In this document: positions 36,927-47,183 of the stretch, in pieces
How the letters are laid out: every line of letters starts with the position of its first letter
Position numbering within the stretch: position 1 is the first letter of the stretch
NCBI GenBank assembly: GCA_946404405.1
Contig: CAMJDL010000005.1
Span: 56,495-120,494, forward strand
Length of the DNA: 64,000 bases
From: an uncultured Prevotella sp.
GTDB taxonomy: Bacteria; Bacteroidota; Bacteroidia; Bacteroidales; Bacteroidaceae
Direction: 5' to 3'
Made by a program: the position numbers and the translations under genes
Notes under the pieces: model-generated
The model's database searches: none
Told to the model about the DNA's origin: nothing
The model's input: the letters and a program-made list of their open reading frames with translations, nothing else

Positions 36927-37834
36927 TGACTCGATACAGTAAATTAAACGTCGTATACCGCTTACAAAAGTGGATGGACAGCGTGCCAGGACAGACGTTC
37001 CTGAACTACGCTTACTCATGGGGTGCCTCGATTGTGATTCTGGGTACTCTGTTTAAACTGACCCACCTGCCAGGAGCCAACTTCTTCCTGTTCTTGGGTA
37101 TGGGCACTGAGGTGTTCGTGTTCTTCATCTCAGCCTTCGACCGTCCCTTCGACAAGACGACAGATGGTATGGATCTTGACCTGCATGTTGGCGAAGAGGG
37201 CCTGTCAGGTGTTGTCGTCAATGGTGAGAGCAACCTCGTACAAGGTGGGCCTGCAGTCATTGGAGGCACCATTGCTGGTGGAGGTGAAGTATCCGTCATT
37301 GGTGGTGAAGGTGGTGGCGGCACTGTCATTGGTGGTGGCGGTGGCACTATCGTAATAGGCGGAGGTGGTGGCGCTGTTAGTCCGACGGCTTCGGACTCTC
37401 AGTCCGACGACCTCGGACTCTCAGTCCGACAGGGACAGACTGAAGGCCCTGTAGTCATTGGTGGCGGAGGCGGTATCGTTGGCGGTGGTGCCGTTGTGGC
37501 TCCGCAGCAGCCTGAGCCCTTACCTATGGGTGAGGAACTGAAGGAGGCTACGTCGAACTATATCGACGAATTGAATCGCTTGACAGAGATGTTGACACAG
37601 GTATCTGAGCAGAGCCAGCGACTGACACGCGACTCTGAGGAGATGGAGAACCTGAACCGTACGCTGACTGGAATCAGCCGTGTCTACGAGATGCAGCTGA
37701 AGAGTGCATCATCTCAGATTGCGACCATCGACGAAATCAACGAACAGACACGCCATATGGCTGAACAGATACAGGAGCTGAACAAGATATATGCCCGTAT
37801 GATTGAGGCCATGCAGGTACGTGCAAATATATAA
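36926..37834 (+). CDS. gldL: T9SS motor protein GldL
   Basis: SWGASIVILGTLFKLTHLPGANFFLFLGMGTEVFVFFISAFDRP; between gldK and gldM. Confidence 0.93.
   Translation: MTRYSKLNVVYRLQKWMDSVPGQTFLNYAYSWGASIVILGTLFKLTHLPGANFFLFLGMGTEVFVFFISAFDRPFDKTTDGMDLDLHVGEEGLSGVVVNGESNLVQGGPAVIGGTIAGGGEVSVIGGEGGGGTVIGGGGGTIVIGGGGGAVSPTASDSQSDDLGLSVRQGQTEGPVVIGGGGGIVGGGAVVAPQQPEPLPMGEELKEATSNYIDELNRLTEMLTQVSEQSQRLTRDSEEMENLNRTLTGISRVYEMQLKSASSQIATIDEINEQTRHMAEQIQELNKIYARMIEAMQVRANI
37386..37430. repeat. Two copies of a palindromic motif inside gldL
   Basis: cggcttcggactctcagtccgac and gacctcggactctcagtccgac, each with CGGACTctcAGTCCG. Confidence 0.75.
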
Positions 37835-37966
37835 ATTAGTAATTAGTAATTAGAAATTAGTAATTATGATTACCTTGCAAGCCACTCGGACAGACAATCA
37901 CTCTTCTGCATGTTATGCAGATAGAGTAATCATAATTACTCATTACTCATTACTCATTACTCATTA
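37832..37966. repeat. Two heptamer arrays joined by a 15-bp inverted repeat
   Basis: aattagtaattagtaattag... and ...cattactcattactcattact; agtaattatgattac (37859-37873) / gtaatcataattact (37926-37940). Confidence 0.85.
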
Positions 37967-37977
37967 AACTGAATAAT

Positions 37978-39543
37978 ATGGCAATCAAGAAAAGACCCGT
38001 TTCTCCTCGCCAGAAGATGATTAACCTGATGTACGTGGTACTGATGGCGATGCTGGCGCTGAACGTCTCTACGGAGGTGCTCAACGGATTCTCTATCGTT
38101 GAAGAGAGTCTGAAACGCACTACCGCTAATGCGACGAAGGAGAACCAGGCTCTATACGACGACTTTTCTGAGCAGATGCAGAAGAATCCGCAGAAGGTGA
38201 AGCAATGGTTCGATAAATCGCAGCAGGTGAAGCAGATGAGCGACAAGCTCTATAACCTGGCAGACGAGTTGAAACTGGCTATTGTGCAGGAGGCTGACGG
38301 TAAGGATGGTGACGTCTCGAATATCCGTAACAAGGAGGATTTAGAAGCTGCCACGCAGGTGATGCTGTCGCCCAGTCGTGGACGAGGCAAAGAGCTTTAC
38401 GATGCTATCAATAACTATCGTGAACAGCTGTTGAAACTGGTGACTGATGAGCATCAGAAGAAGATGATAGCTTCGAACCTGACTACAGAAATTCCCAAGG
38501 ATGCTGTTACGTTAGGCAAGAACTGGCAAGAGTATATGTTCGAGTCGATGCCTGCTGCCGCTGCTGTTACACTGCTCTCGAAGTTGCAGAGCGACGTACG
38601 CTATGCGGAAGGTGAGGTGTTGCACACCTTGGTATCGAATATCGATGTGAAGGATATTCGTGTCAATGCGCTTAACGCCTTCGTCATTCCCAACTCGCAA
38701 ACCATCGTGCGTGGCGACAAGTTCTCAGCACATATCGTTATGGCAGCAGTGGATACCACCCAGCAACCCCAGATATTCATTGGAGGCAAGGAGATGAATC
38801 TGCCTAATGGACTCTACGAGACGATAGCAGGTCGAACAGGCGAATTCACACTATCAGGTTATATCCAGGTGGCCAATGGTAATGGTGAACTGCTGAAACG
38901 TAACTTCGAACAGAAATATACCGTTGTCGATCCCTCGGCAACAGTCAGTGCCGACCTGATGAACGTGCTCTATGCAGGTTATAGCAACCCGTTGAGCGTC
39001 AGTGTACCTGGTGTACCTGTCAACAAGGTGCAGGCCACGATGTCTGGTGGTACATTGCAGCCTGTAGGTCCTGGTCGTTATATCGCCCGTCCTACCGCTG
39101 TAGGCCAGAATGTCACCATTACCGTGACATCAACTAATACAGGTCGTCCACAACAAATGGGACAGTTCACGTTCCGTGTGCGTCGTCTGCCTGACCCCAC
39201 ACCGTATATTGCGATGAAGGATGAGAGTGGTTCGCCTATCCGTTACAAGGGTGGTGGCCTGTCGAAGGCTCAGCTGATGGGTGTTGATGGTATAGGTGCT
39301 GCTATCGATGACGGTATCCTCGATATTGCCTTCAAGGTACAAAGTTTCGAGACGGTGTTTTTCGACAATATGGGTAATGCCGTACCGATGGTCAGCGATG
39401 GTGCCAACTTCTCAGCACGCCAGAAGGATACCTTCCGTAAGTTGCAGCGTAACAAGCGTTTCTATATCTCACGAGTCAATGCTATCGGACCTGATGGTAT
39501 CTCGCGTAAGTTGAATGCTTCGATGGAAGTCATAGTGAAATAA
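37978..39543 (+). CDS. gldM: T9SS motor protein GldM
   Basis: SPRQKMINLMYVVLMAMLALNVSTEVLNGF. Confidence 0.95.
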   Translation: MAIKKRPVSPRQKMINLMYVVLMAMLALNVSTEVLNGFSIVEESLKRTTANATKENQALYDDFSEQMQKNPQKVKQWFDKSQQVKQMSDKLYNLADELKLAIVQEADGKDGDVSNIRNKEDLEAATQVMLSPSRGRGKELYDAINNYREQLLKLVTDEHQKKMIASNLTTEIPKDAVTLGKNWQEYMFESMPAAAAVTLLSKLQSDVRYAEGEVLHTLVSNIDVKDIRVNALNAFVIPNSQTIVRGDKFSAHIVMAAVDTTQQPQIFIGGKEMNLPNGLYETIAGRTGEFTLSGYIQVANGNGELLKRNFEQKYTVVDPSATVSADLMNVLYAGYSNPLSVSVPGVPVNKVQATMSGGTLQPVGPGRYIARPTAVGQNVTITVTSTNTGRPQQMGQFTFRVRRLPDPTPYIAMKDESGSPIRYKGGGLSKAQLMGVDGIGAAIDDGILDIAFKVQSFETVFFDNMGNAVPMVSDGANFSARQKDTFRKLQRNKRFYISRVNAIGPDGISRKLNASMEVIVK

Positions 39544-39574
39544 GTTGATAATTGAAAATTGACAATTGATAATT

Positions 39575-40663
39575 ATGAAGAGAGTATTGTTCTTATTGAT
39601 GATAACACTGGTGGCAGGTGCTGTTAACGCTCAGCCTAAGGCTCGTCGCCAACAGCAGCAACAGCAGGCTCAGCAGCGTCAGCAACAGGGTCAGACGCAA
39701 ACGCAGAATCAAGGCATGAGCATGCGTGCCCGTCTGATGTTCCCAACGGCTGTCGATATGCCTGAGGATGTGGTGTGGCGTCGTGACATCTATCGTGAGA
39801 TAGACCTCAACCAGAACGCCAATGGTGGACTCTACTATCCTGTGGAGCCTATCGACAAGCAGCTGAACCTCTTCACTTATGTGTTTAAGTTGGCGCTGAA
39901 CGGCTATGTGCCTGTTTATGAATATCGTCTCGATGGTAATGAACTGTTCAACGACTCTGCTCGTGTGCAGATGAAGACCATCCTCGACAACTTCCATATC
40001 TATTATGAAGAGAAGGACGGTAAGATTCGTGTTGACAACAGTGATATCCCCTCGGCAGAGGTGAAACTATACTATCTGAAGGAGAGCGCCTATTATGACC
40101 AGGCCAATTCTACCTTCCATCGTAAGGTGCTGGCTCTTTGTCCCGTGATGTTGCGTGAGGATGATTTTGGTGGTGAGGCTGCCAAATATCCCTTATTCTG
40201 GGTGAAGTATTCTGATCTGGCACCTTATCTCAGTCGTCAGACAGTGATGACGTCGAATTTGAATAATGCTGCTATGATGTCAATGGAAGACTATTTTACC
40301 CTGAATCGCTATGAGGGTAAAATCTATAAAACTAATAACATGTTGGGCAAGACATTGGCACAGTATTGTCAGACAGACTCGGCTTTGATGAAAGAACAGG
40401 AAAGAATTGAGGGCGAGTTGAAAGCTTTCGAGGAAAAGATTTTTGGCGATAAACAGCGTAAGGATTCACTCGATAGCATCTCGCGTCTGAGTACGGCAGA
40501 TATCAAGGCTGCCCGAAAGGCTCGTAAGGGTGGCAATGAGGCTACGGTGACGAAGCAGAAGAGTTCCTCTTCTTCACGTCGTACTAAGGCCGCAAAAGCA
40601 CCTAAGTCGTCCGTCTCTTCGTCAAGTACTTCTCGTATGAGTGTACGTCGTCAGAGACACTAA
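39575..40663 (+). CDS. gldN: T9SS protein GldN
   Basis: MPEDVVWRRDIYREIDLNQNANGGLYYPVEP; ATG at 39575 preferred over the TTG-initiated track start. Confidence 0.92.
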   Translation: MKRVLFLLMITLVAGAVNAQPKARRQQQQQQAQQRQQQGQTQTQNQGMSMRARLMFPTAVDMPEDVVWRRDIYREIDLNQNANGGLYYPVEPIDKQLNLFTYVFKLALNGYVPVYEYRLDGNELFNDSARVQMKTILDNFHIYYEEKDGKIRVDNSDIPSAEVKLYYLKESAYYDQANSTFHRKVLALCPVMLREDDFGGEAAKYPLFWVKYSDLAPYLSRQTVMTSNLNNAAMMSMEDYFTLNRYEGKIYKTNNMLGKTLAQYCQTDSALMKEQERIEGELKAFEEKIFGDKQRKDSLDSISRLSTADIKAARKARKGGNEATVTKQKSSSSSRRTKAAKAPKSSVSSSSTSRMSVRRQRH

Positions 40664-40672
40664 GCGCTGCGC

Positions 40673-40719
40673 TAGTGAATAGTGAAAAGTGAATAGTGAA
40701 TAGTGAAAAGTGAAAAAAC
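40673..40719. repeat. Heptamer array
   Basis: tagtgaatagtgaaaagtgaatagtgaatagtgaaaagtgaaaa. Confidence 0.85.
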
Positions 40720-40802
40720 TGGTCGAAAAGTTGTTTATTTCGGATAAAATGCTTACTTTTGCCAGCGAATTAGCAATCAAATCACTTAAAAATAGAAAGA
40801 TT

Positions 40803-41432
40803 ATGAAGAAAGTTTTAACTCTTATCGTGATGGCTGTAGCCTTTGCTATGCCTTCACAAGCACAGGTTAAGTTTGGTGTGCAGGCAGGTTTGAACCTGAC
40901 AAATATTTCGGACTTCTCTCTTGATGCTGCTGGTGTGGAGAATGCCATTCAGAGCAAGGCAGGTTTCTTTGTTGGCCCGACTGTTAAGTTTTCGCTTCCA
41001 ATCGTTGGCTTAGGTATTGATGCTGCTGCTCTTTACGACCAGCGCGAGGCAAAGACAAATGATGGTACTATCAAGTCTCAGTCTATTCAGATTCCTATCA
41101 ACGTACGTTATGGTCTCGGTCTTGGCAGCCTTGCTGAGGTTTTCGCATTCGCAGGTCCTCAGTTCGGTTTTAATATTGGTGATAAGAACAAGACATGGAC
41201 TGACTACAAGAATAATGCTTATGACTGGACATTGAAGAGTAGTAACATTAGTGCCAATGTTGGTATCGGTGCCACTATCATGAGCAAGTTGCAGTTGAAG
41301 GTTAACTACAACATTGCATTAGGTAAGACTGGTGACATTGAAGTGAAGGATGGTACTAATGCAGCATGGGATGTTGTGACAGGTAAGGCTAAGGCTAACG
41401 CCTGGCAGGTTTCTGCCTCTTACTTCTTCTAA
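40803..41432 (+). CDS. Outer membrane beta-barrel protein (PorT-like)
   Basis: Signal peptide MKKVLTLIVMAVAFAMPSQAQ; KFGVQAGLNLTNIS; terminal aromatic SYFF; start refined from 40710. Confidence 0.82.
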   Translation: MKKVLTLIVMAVAFAMPSQAQVKFGVQAGLNLTNISDFSLDAAGVENAIQSKAGFFVGPTVKFSLPIVGLGIDAAALYDQREAKTNDGTIKSQSIQIPINVRYGLGLGSLAEVFAFAGPQFGFNIGDKNKTWTDYKNNAYDWTLKSSNISANVGIGATIMSKLQLKVNYNIALGKTGDIEVKDGTNAAWDVVTGKAKANAWQVSASYFF

Positions 41433-41508
41433 AAAGAATAAGGTGATAGAAATAAAAAAATGGCAGGAGATAAATTCTTTCCTGCCAATTTTGTTTATAT
41501 ATAGCTGA

Positions 41509-42777
41509 TTATTCAATATCCGTCTTCTTGCGGTTTATCCAGCCATGAATAAAGGAGAAGGCAACGTAAGTGAAAAGGCCTACGATGATGCCATCGGTGA
41601 TACTGCCGCTGACAGGCATCAGCAGAATGGTCAGGAAGGCTGGTAGTGTCTCAACGGGATTCGTCAAACTGATATGACGCACAGAGCTAAACAGGTAGAA
41701 ACCTGCAATGACCATAACTGGCGCTGTGGCAGCGGAAGGAATGGCGAGGAATAGTGGTGACAGGAACAGACTGCACATAAAGCATAGGCCAATAACGAAA
41801 GCTGTCAACCCCGTACGGCCACCTTCAGCTACGCCTACAGCACTCTCCACGTATGTCGTCACCGTACTACATCCCAGACAGGCACCCGCCACTGTGCCAA
41901 GTGCATCGCTGAGCATGATGTTGCGCATATTGGGAATACGTCCGTTCTTACGAATCAGTCCGGAGTTGGCCATCAGACCTACCACAGAACCCAGCGTGTC
42001 GAAGACGTCGAAAAACAACATCGTGAGTACGCACACCCAAAGGTCTGGCATCAATAGCTCATTCCATGAAAACTGACAGATAACTGGTGCTGGTGAGACT
42101 GGAATGCTGACCAAACTTTCTGGCATCTGTGTGACACCCAACGGAATGCCTATCAACGATATGGCAACGATACTCATCAGCAAGCCGCCACGTACATGCA
42201 TGACGGTAAGGAGGCCTGCCAGCAGTAATCCGGCAATAAAAAGAATCGAACTCGGGTTTGTCAGTGTCTCGATATGGTTGAAGATGGTGCCCTCAGCCAG
42301 GATGCCACTATTCTTGAAGCCAATCATAGCAATGAAGAATCCGATACCAGCAGCGAAGGCAAACTTCAGGGATGGAGGAATCATCTCGAATATGATTTGT
42401 CTGATGTTGCTCAGACAGAGCAGGATGAAGAGGATACCTTCGATAAGCACGGCAGTTAGGGCAAAACGCCACGAATAACCCAACGACACGCAAACCGTCT
42501 GGACGAAGAAGACGTTCAAGGCCAAACCGGGTGCCTGACCCATCGGACGCTTAGCCAGGAAAGCCATTAGCATGCTGCCAATGGTGGCTGATAGTGCCGT
42601 CGCTGTGAACAGAGCCTCTATAGGATAGCCTCTTTCAGCAAGAGGTTCAAACAATACAGGGTTCAGAGCCAGAATATACGACATCGTGACAAAGGTGGTC
42701 AGACCCGCTAATACCTCTGTTTTCAGGTTATTGCGTTGGGTTGAGAACCCTACAAGTGCGAGCATTCTTTCTTTCAT
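41509..42777 (-). CDS. NCS2 family purine/xanthine permease (AzgA-like)
   Basis: TEVLAGLTTFVTMSYILALNP; MGQAPGLALNVFF; FFDVFDTLGSVVGLM. Confidence 0.93.
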   Translation of the reverse strand: MKERMLALVGFSTQRNNLKTEVLAGLTTFVTMSYILALNPVLFEPLAERGYPIEALFTATALSATIGSMLMAFLAKRPMGQAPGLALNVFFVQTVCVSLGYSWRFALTAVLIEGILFILLCLSNIRQIIFEMIPPSLKFAFAAGIGFFIAMIGFKNSGILAEGTIFNHIETLTNPSSILFIAGLLLAGLLTVMHVRGGLLMSIVAISLIGIPLGVTQMPESLVSIPVSPAPVICQFSWNELLMPDLWVCVLTMLFFDVFDTLGSVVGLMANSGLIRKNGRIPNMRNIMLSDALGTVAGACLGCSTVTTYVESAVGVAEGGRTGLTAFVIGLCFMCSLFLSPLFLAIPSAATAPVMVIAGFYLFSSVRHISLTNPVETLPAFLTILLMPVSGSITDGIIVGLFTYVAFSFIHGWINRKKTDIE

Positions 42778-42790
42778 ATCTTCTATGAGT

Positions 42791-44716
42791 TTAGGCTATG
42801 GGAATAATAACATCGAATTTGGCACCATTCTGATAGTTGGCGTCGATAGTCACCGTACCGCCCATGTGTTCGGCCAGCAGACGTGCCACTGAAAGTCCCA
42901 GTCCTGCACCTTGCGAGAAATTGTCAAGCTTGGTGAAACGTTTGAATACGTAGATATGCTTGTCTGCAGGAATACCAGGACCTGTATCGATGACGCCCAT
43001 GTGCAATTGTCCGTTAGCATAATCGGTTGTCAGCGTGATATGCCCTTGAGTGGTAAATTTTGCAGCATTCTCTAACAGCTTTGCAAGTATATTTTGTATA
43101 ATGGTAGGATTGGTCTTGATGATCAGCTCAGGAGTTATCGACGACTGGCTTTCTATCGTAACGCCGTCTGCTACTAGTGGACGGATAGTATCAATAGCTT
43201 GGTCGGTTATTGATGCAATAAGACAGTCTTCCGTAGGCGATTGCTCAGTACGGCTCTCATAGTCGGAAATCAATATGAGGTCATCTAGGATATTGGTCAG
43301 CATTCGTGTGCTGTCCATGATGCGCTGACACATGTCGTTACGCATTTCCGACGTTATATTGGCATCGTCCATCGTTAGAATCTGAGAAAAACCACTGATG
43401 GCATTCAACGGTGTACGGATTTCGTGTGTCATACTCCGTATAAAGGATGTCTTGGCTTTCGAAGCTGCTTCAGCCTTGTCGCGTTCCAGAGCCAGTTGCT
43501 TGTTCTGGCTGACTACCACATTACGTTCACGCTGCAACTGCTGGTTCTTGATTTCTATCCTGCGTGTCCAACGACTGTTAACTGCCAGGAATGCTAAAAG
43601 TGCTACAATACCTAGAATCATGGCCACGCCACCAGTCGTAAATCGCGATCGCGATACCAACATATCATTTTGCGACTTCAGTTCGTTCACCTGATAGCGC
43701 TTATTCAGCCGGTTCAACTGTTCGCGGTTATTAGCCTGCGTAGTTGAATCGTTCAGCGCATTGTATGCTTTTACATCTGCCAGTGCCTCACGGTATCTCC
43801 CTAGTTTCTCCAATGCTTCTGCGCGACTTTCCAGTGCGTGTACTTTTGAACCATTGTTCTCATACGTGACTTTCATCATCTCTTCGGCATAGTTCAGCGC
43901 TTCGGTATAGTTTCCTTGAGCCATCGCTAAATCATGCCGGGATATGGCAATGAAGTATCGGTGGTTGTCCGTTATACCCGTTGCTTGAGCATAATAAACC
44001 AATGAGTCGATGGCTGTAGCGGCCTCCGTCAGGTGGTTGTTTTTTATTTGTAACGCAATCTTACGGGTGTAGTATAGGTAGTACCAATGGGCATAGGCTG
44101 CCGAGTCCTCTGGACAGGTGGCAGGAGACAGGTTGTCCAACATACTTCGCCATTTTCCAAGCAGCGAATCCAGCTTTGCATAATCCTTGGTAGCTTGTAG
44201 ACATTCAGCATAGTAGCTGTAGATGCTGACCAATTGGCCTTTTTTGCCCTCCTCTGGTAACAAGATGATGGCTTTTCTGAAACTTTTTTGAGCTTCGTCG
44301 AAGTTGTCCTGTATCTGGTATGCAATGCCTTGCGTCATATAGCTTAATGCTAGTCCGAACGTGTCTTTCCGCTCTATGGCATCTTTCTGCATAGCCTCAG
44401 CCTCGCGTGTAGCCTCGGCAAATTCATTGTACCACGCATGGTCTTCTGCCACATTCTGCCACAACATGTAATAATATTCCCATTCATGGTGTTCGCGCAG
44501 GAAATCGAGCACCTTGGGCGCTATGGTCAATAGTGAATCGTGTTGGTCGTTGTTAAAAAGTTCCTCAGTCTCAGCAAAGCGTTTGTAGGCAGAATCGTGC
44601 CAATCGATGTTTTTGTTTGCCGCTGTTTTTCCACCCGTACCCTGCTGGCAAGCTACGGTGAAACTAATTATGAATGTTACAATTAGTAATCTAATCAATA
44701 TGCTTAGTTGGTTCAT
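42791..44716 (-). CDS. TPR-containing sensor histidine kinase
   Basis: SFIRSMTHEIRTPLNAISGFSQIL; GVIDTGPGIP; FSQGAGLGLSVARLL; start refined to 44716 behind TACCTTTG. Confidence 0.9.
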   Translation of the reverse strand: MNQLSILIRLLIVTFIISFTVACQQGTGGKTAANKNIDWHDSAYKRFAETEELFNNDQHDSLLTIAPKVLDFLREHHEWEYYYMLWQNVAEDHAWYNEFAEATREAEAMQKDAIERKDTFGLALSYMTQGIAYQIQDNFDEAQKSFRKAIILLPEEGKKGQLVSIYSYYAECLQATKDYAKLDSLLGKWRSMLDNLSPATCPEDSAAYAHWYYLYYTRKIALQIKNNHLTEAATAIDSLVYYAQATGITDNHRYFIAISRHDLAMAQGNYTEALNYAEEMMKVTYENNGSKVHALESRAEALEKLGRYREALADVKAYNALNDSTTQANNREQLNRLNKRYQVNELKSQNDMLVSRSRFTTGGVAMILGIVALLAFLAVNSRWTRRIEIKNQQLQRERNVVVSQNKQLALERDKAEAASKAKTSFIRSMTHEIRTPLNAISGFSQILTMDDANITSEMRNDMCQRIMDSTRMLTNILDDLILISDYESRTEQSPTEDCLIASITDQAIDTIRPLVADGVTIESQSSITPELIIKTNPTIIQNILAKLLENAAKFTTQGHITLTTDYANGQLHMGVIDTGPGIPADKHIYVFKRFTKLDNFSQGAGLGLSVARLLAEHMGGTVTIDANYQNGAKFDVIIPIA

Positions 44717-44724
44717 GTTGGGTG

Positions 44725-44756
44725 CAAAGGTACGAATAAGTGTGTAAAATACCAAA
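44725..44756 (-). promoter_or_regulatory. Promoter of histidine kinase
   Basis: Minus strand TTTG (44753-44756), 20 bp, TACCTTTG (44725-44732). Confidence 0.65.
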
Positions 44757-44793
44757 ACAAATTGTTGTTTCTTATTCGAAAAAGCCAAAATTT

Positions 44794-44825
44794 TTTGGAT
44801 TTTCACTCACTTATTCGTATCTTTG
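44794..44825 (+). promoter_or_regulatory. Promoter of priA
   Basis: TTTG (44794-44797), 20 bp, TATCTTTG (44818-44825). Confidence 0.65.
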
Positions 44826-44832
44826 CAGCATT

Positions 44833-47136
44833 ATGCAGTATGCTGACTTGATATTGCCTGTGCCCCTTCATGGGGTTTTTACCTACGTTATACCTGAAGG
44901 TATGAAGGTGGGAATAGGTTGTCGTGTACTGGTAACTTTTGGCAGAAATAAAACGTATTTAGGCATTGTGATGCGACTGCATGACAAGAAGCCTGAAGGG
45001 TATGAGGTGAAGCCTATTCAGCAAGTGATGGATAGTGCGCCTATCGTGACAGAGCGTCAATTGAAATTGTGGCAGTGGATTAGCGAATACTATCTGTCGC
45101 CTATTGGCGATGTTTACAAAGCTGCCTTGCCTGCAGGACTGAAGGCTGAGGACGGTTATCATCCTAAGACGGAGACCTATATCCGACTGACACCCCAGTA
45201 TCAAAGTGCGACTGCCTTACATATAGCCCTAAACGTGCTGTCGAGGGCTAAGAAGCAATTGGATGCTTTTATCGAATATCTTGCATTGTCGGGCTGGGAC
45301 CAGGTCGAAGAAATTAGAAATGAAGAATTAGAAATTAAAAATGATGATTACCAGTTGGGCGCAGTTATTCAAGAGGTCACAAAAGAAGAACTCATGAATG
45401 TCAGTGGCGCTTCGGCAGAAACCATCAAACAACTGGAGAAACGTCAGATGCTGGAGACCTATGAGGTGGAGGTAGGCCGACTGAATCACGGGGGTGAGTA
45501 TCATCCTGAACTTATCCAGCCTCTTAGTCCTGTCCAGCAGATGGCTCACGACGAGATACTCTTTTCTATGTTGAAGAAGAACGTCACGTTGCTACATGGT
45601 GTGACGGGTTCAGGTAAGACGGAAATATACATTCACCTGATTAAGTTGGCACTGGAACGTAAAGAACAGGTGCTCTACCTGTTGCCTGAGATAGCACTGA
45701 CGGTACAGATGATGCAGCGCCTGCAGCGTGTGTTTGGTGACAAGTTAGGAATCTACCACTCAAAATATTCGGATGCCGAACGTGTGGAAATATGGCAAAA
45801 ACAACTATCCCAGAATCCCTACGACGTCATTCTGGGGGCCCGTTCAGCCGTATTCTTGCCTTTCCAACGATTGGGTTTGGTGATTATTGATGAGGAACAT
45901 GAGACCAGCTATAAGCAGCAAGATCCTGCTCCTCGTTATCATGCCCGTAGTGCGGCTATCGTTTTGGCTCAGATGTTTAAGGCTAAGACGATTTTGGGAA
46001 CGGCAACGCCTTCGCTCGAGAGCTATCATAATGCCAAAACGGGCAAATATGCACTGGTAGAGTTGAAAGAACGCTATCAAGGTATTGAACTGCCTGAGAT
46101 TCAAGTGGTGGATACAGCTGACCTTCAGCGACGGAAGATGATGGCAGGGCCTTTTTCTCCTCTTTTATTAGCGCGCGTACGCGAGGCATTGGAACATGGC
46201 GAACAGGCTATTCTCTTTCAAAACCGTCGAGGCTTTGCGCCTGTTGTCGAATGCCACCAGTGTGGTTGGGTGCCCACATGTCAGCACTGCGACGTGTCAC
46301 TGACCTATCATCGTCAGATGAACCAGTTGACGTGCCACTATTGCGGTTACACCTATCGTGTGCCGACGGAGTGCCCCTGCTGTGGCAGTACCGATTTACG
46401 TACGCGTGGTTTTGGTACAGAGAAGGTCGAAGAACAGGTTCGTGAAGTTTTCCCCGAGGCGCGTATCTCGCGTATGGACCTCGATACCACCCGCACACGT
46501 AATGCCTATGAGCGTATCATTAGCGATTTTTCGGCACGTCGTACCAATATCTTGATTGGTACACAGATGGTGTCGAAAGGTCTCGACTTCGACCATGTGT
46601 CGGTGGTAGGTATCCTCAATGCCGATGCGATGTTGAATCAGCCAGACTTCCGGGCTTATGAACATGCCTATATGATGATGTCGCAGGTCAGTGGTCGTGC
46701 AGGTCGTAAGAACAAGCGAGGATTAGTGATTCTACAAACCAAACAGCCCAAATTACCTGTCATCGACTATGTGGTTCGAGGAGATTATGCAGCTCTTTAT
46801 AAAGACTTGATAGCCGAGCGTCAGGCTTTCCGCTATCCTCCATACCATCATCTTATCTATGTATTCCTGAAGCATCGTCAGGAAACGACGGTTCATACGG
46901 CTGCCATTGAATTGGGCTCTCGTCTCAGACAATGGTTTGGTGGTCGTGTGCTGGGCCCTGACAAACCTTCTGTTGCCAAGGTGAAGCAACAGAATATCCG
47001 TAAACTGGTGCTGAAACTGGAGTTGGGCATTGACATGAAACGAGTCCGCAAGTATCTGCTCATGGCTCAGAGTCAGATGCTCGCGGACAAGCGTTATTCG
47101 TCGTTACAGATATATTATGACGTTGATCCGTTATAA
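44833..47136 (+). CDS. priA: Primosomal protein N' (helicase PriA)
   Basis: LLHGVTGSGKTEIY, DEEH, Cys-rich CHQCGWVPTCQHCDVSLTYHRQMNQLTCHYCGY; start refined from 44740. Confidence 0.95.
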   Translation: MQYADLILPVPLHGVFTYVIPEGMKVGIGCRVLVTFGRNKTYLGIVMRLHDKKPEGYEVKPIQQVMDSAPIVTERQLKLWQWISEYYLSPIGDVYKAALPAGLKAEDGYHPKTETYIRLTPQYQSATALHIALNVLSRAKKQLDAFIEYLALSGWDQVEEIRNEELEIKNDDYQLGAVIQEVTKEELMNVSGASAETIKQLEKRQMLETYEVEVGRLNHGGEYHPELIQPLSPVQQMAHDEILFSMLKKNVTLLHGVTGSGKTEIYIHLIKLALERKEQVLYLLPEIALTVQMMQRLQRVFGDKLGIYHSKYSDAERVEIWQKQLSQNPYDVILGARSAVFLPFQRLGLVIIDEEHETSYKQQDPAPRYHARSAAIVLAQMFKAKTILGTATPSLESYHNAKTGKYALVELKERYQGIELPEIQVVDTADLQRRKMMAGPFSPLLLARVREALEHGEQAILFQNRRGFAPVVECHQCGWVPTCQHCDVSLTYHRQMNQLTCHYCGYTYRVPTECPCCGSTDLRTRGFGTEKVEEQVREVFPEARISRMDLDTTRTRNAYERIISDFSARRTNILIGTQMVSKGLDFDHVSVVGILNADAMLNQPDFRAYEHAYMMMSQVSGRAGRKNKRGLVILQTKQPKLPVIDYVVRGDYAALYKDLIAERQAFRYPPYHHLIYVFLKHRQETTVHTAAIELGSRLRQWFGGRVLGPDKPSVAKVKQQNIRKLVLKLELGIDMKRVRKYLLMAQSQMLADKRYSSLQIYYDVDPL
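45308..45349. repeat. Heptamer-type array inside priA
   Basis: gaagaaattagaaatgaagaattagaaattaaaaatgatga (EEIRNEELEIKNDD). Confidence 0.7.
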
Positions 47137-47183
47137 AGTTTAAGACAACTTAAACAACTTAGGACAACTTTCTTTTTATTGAT

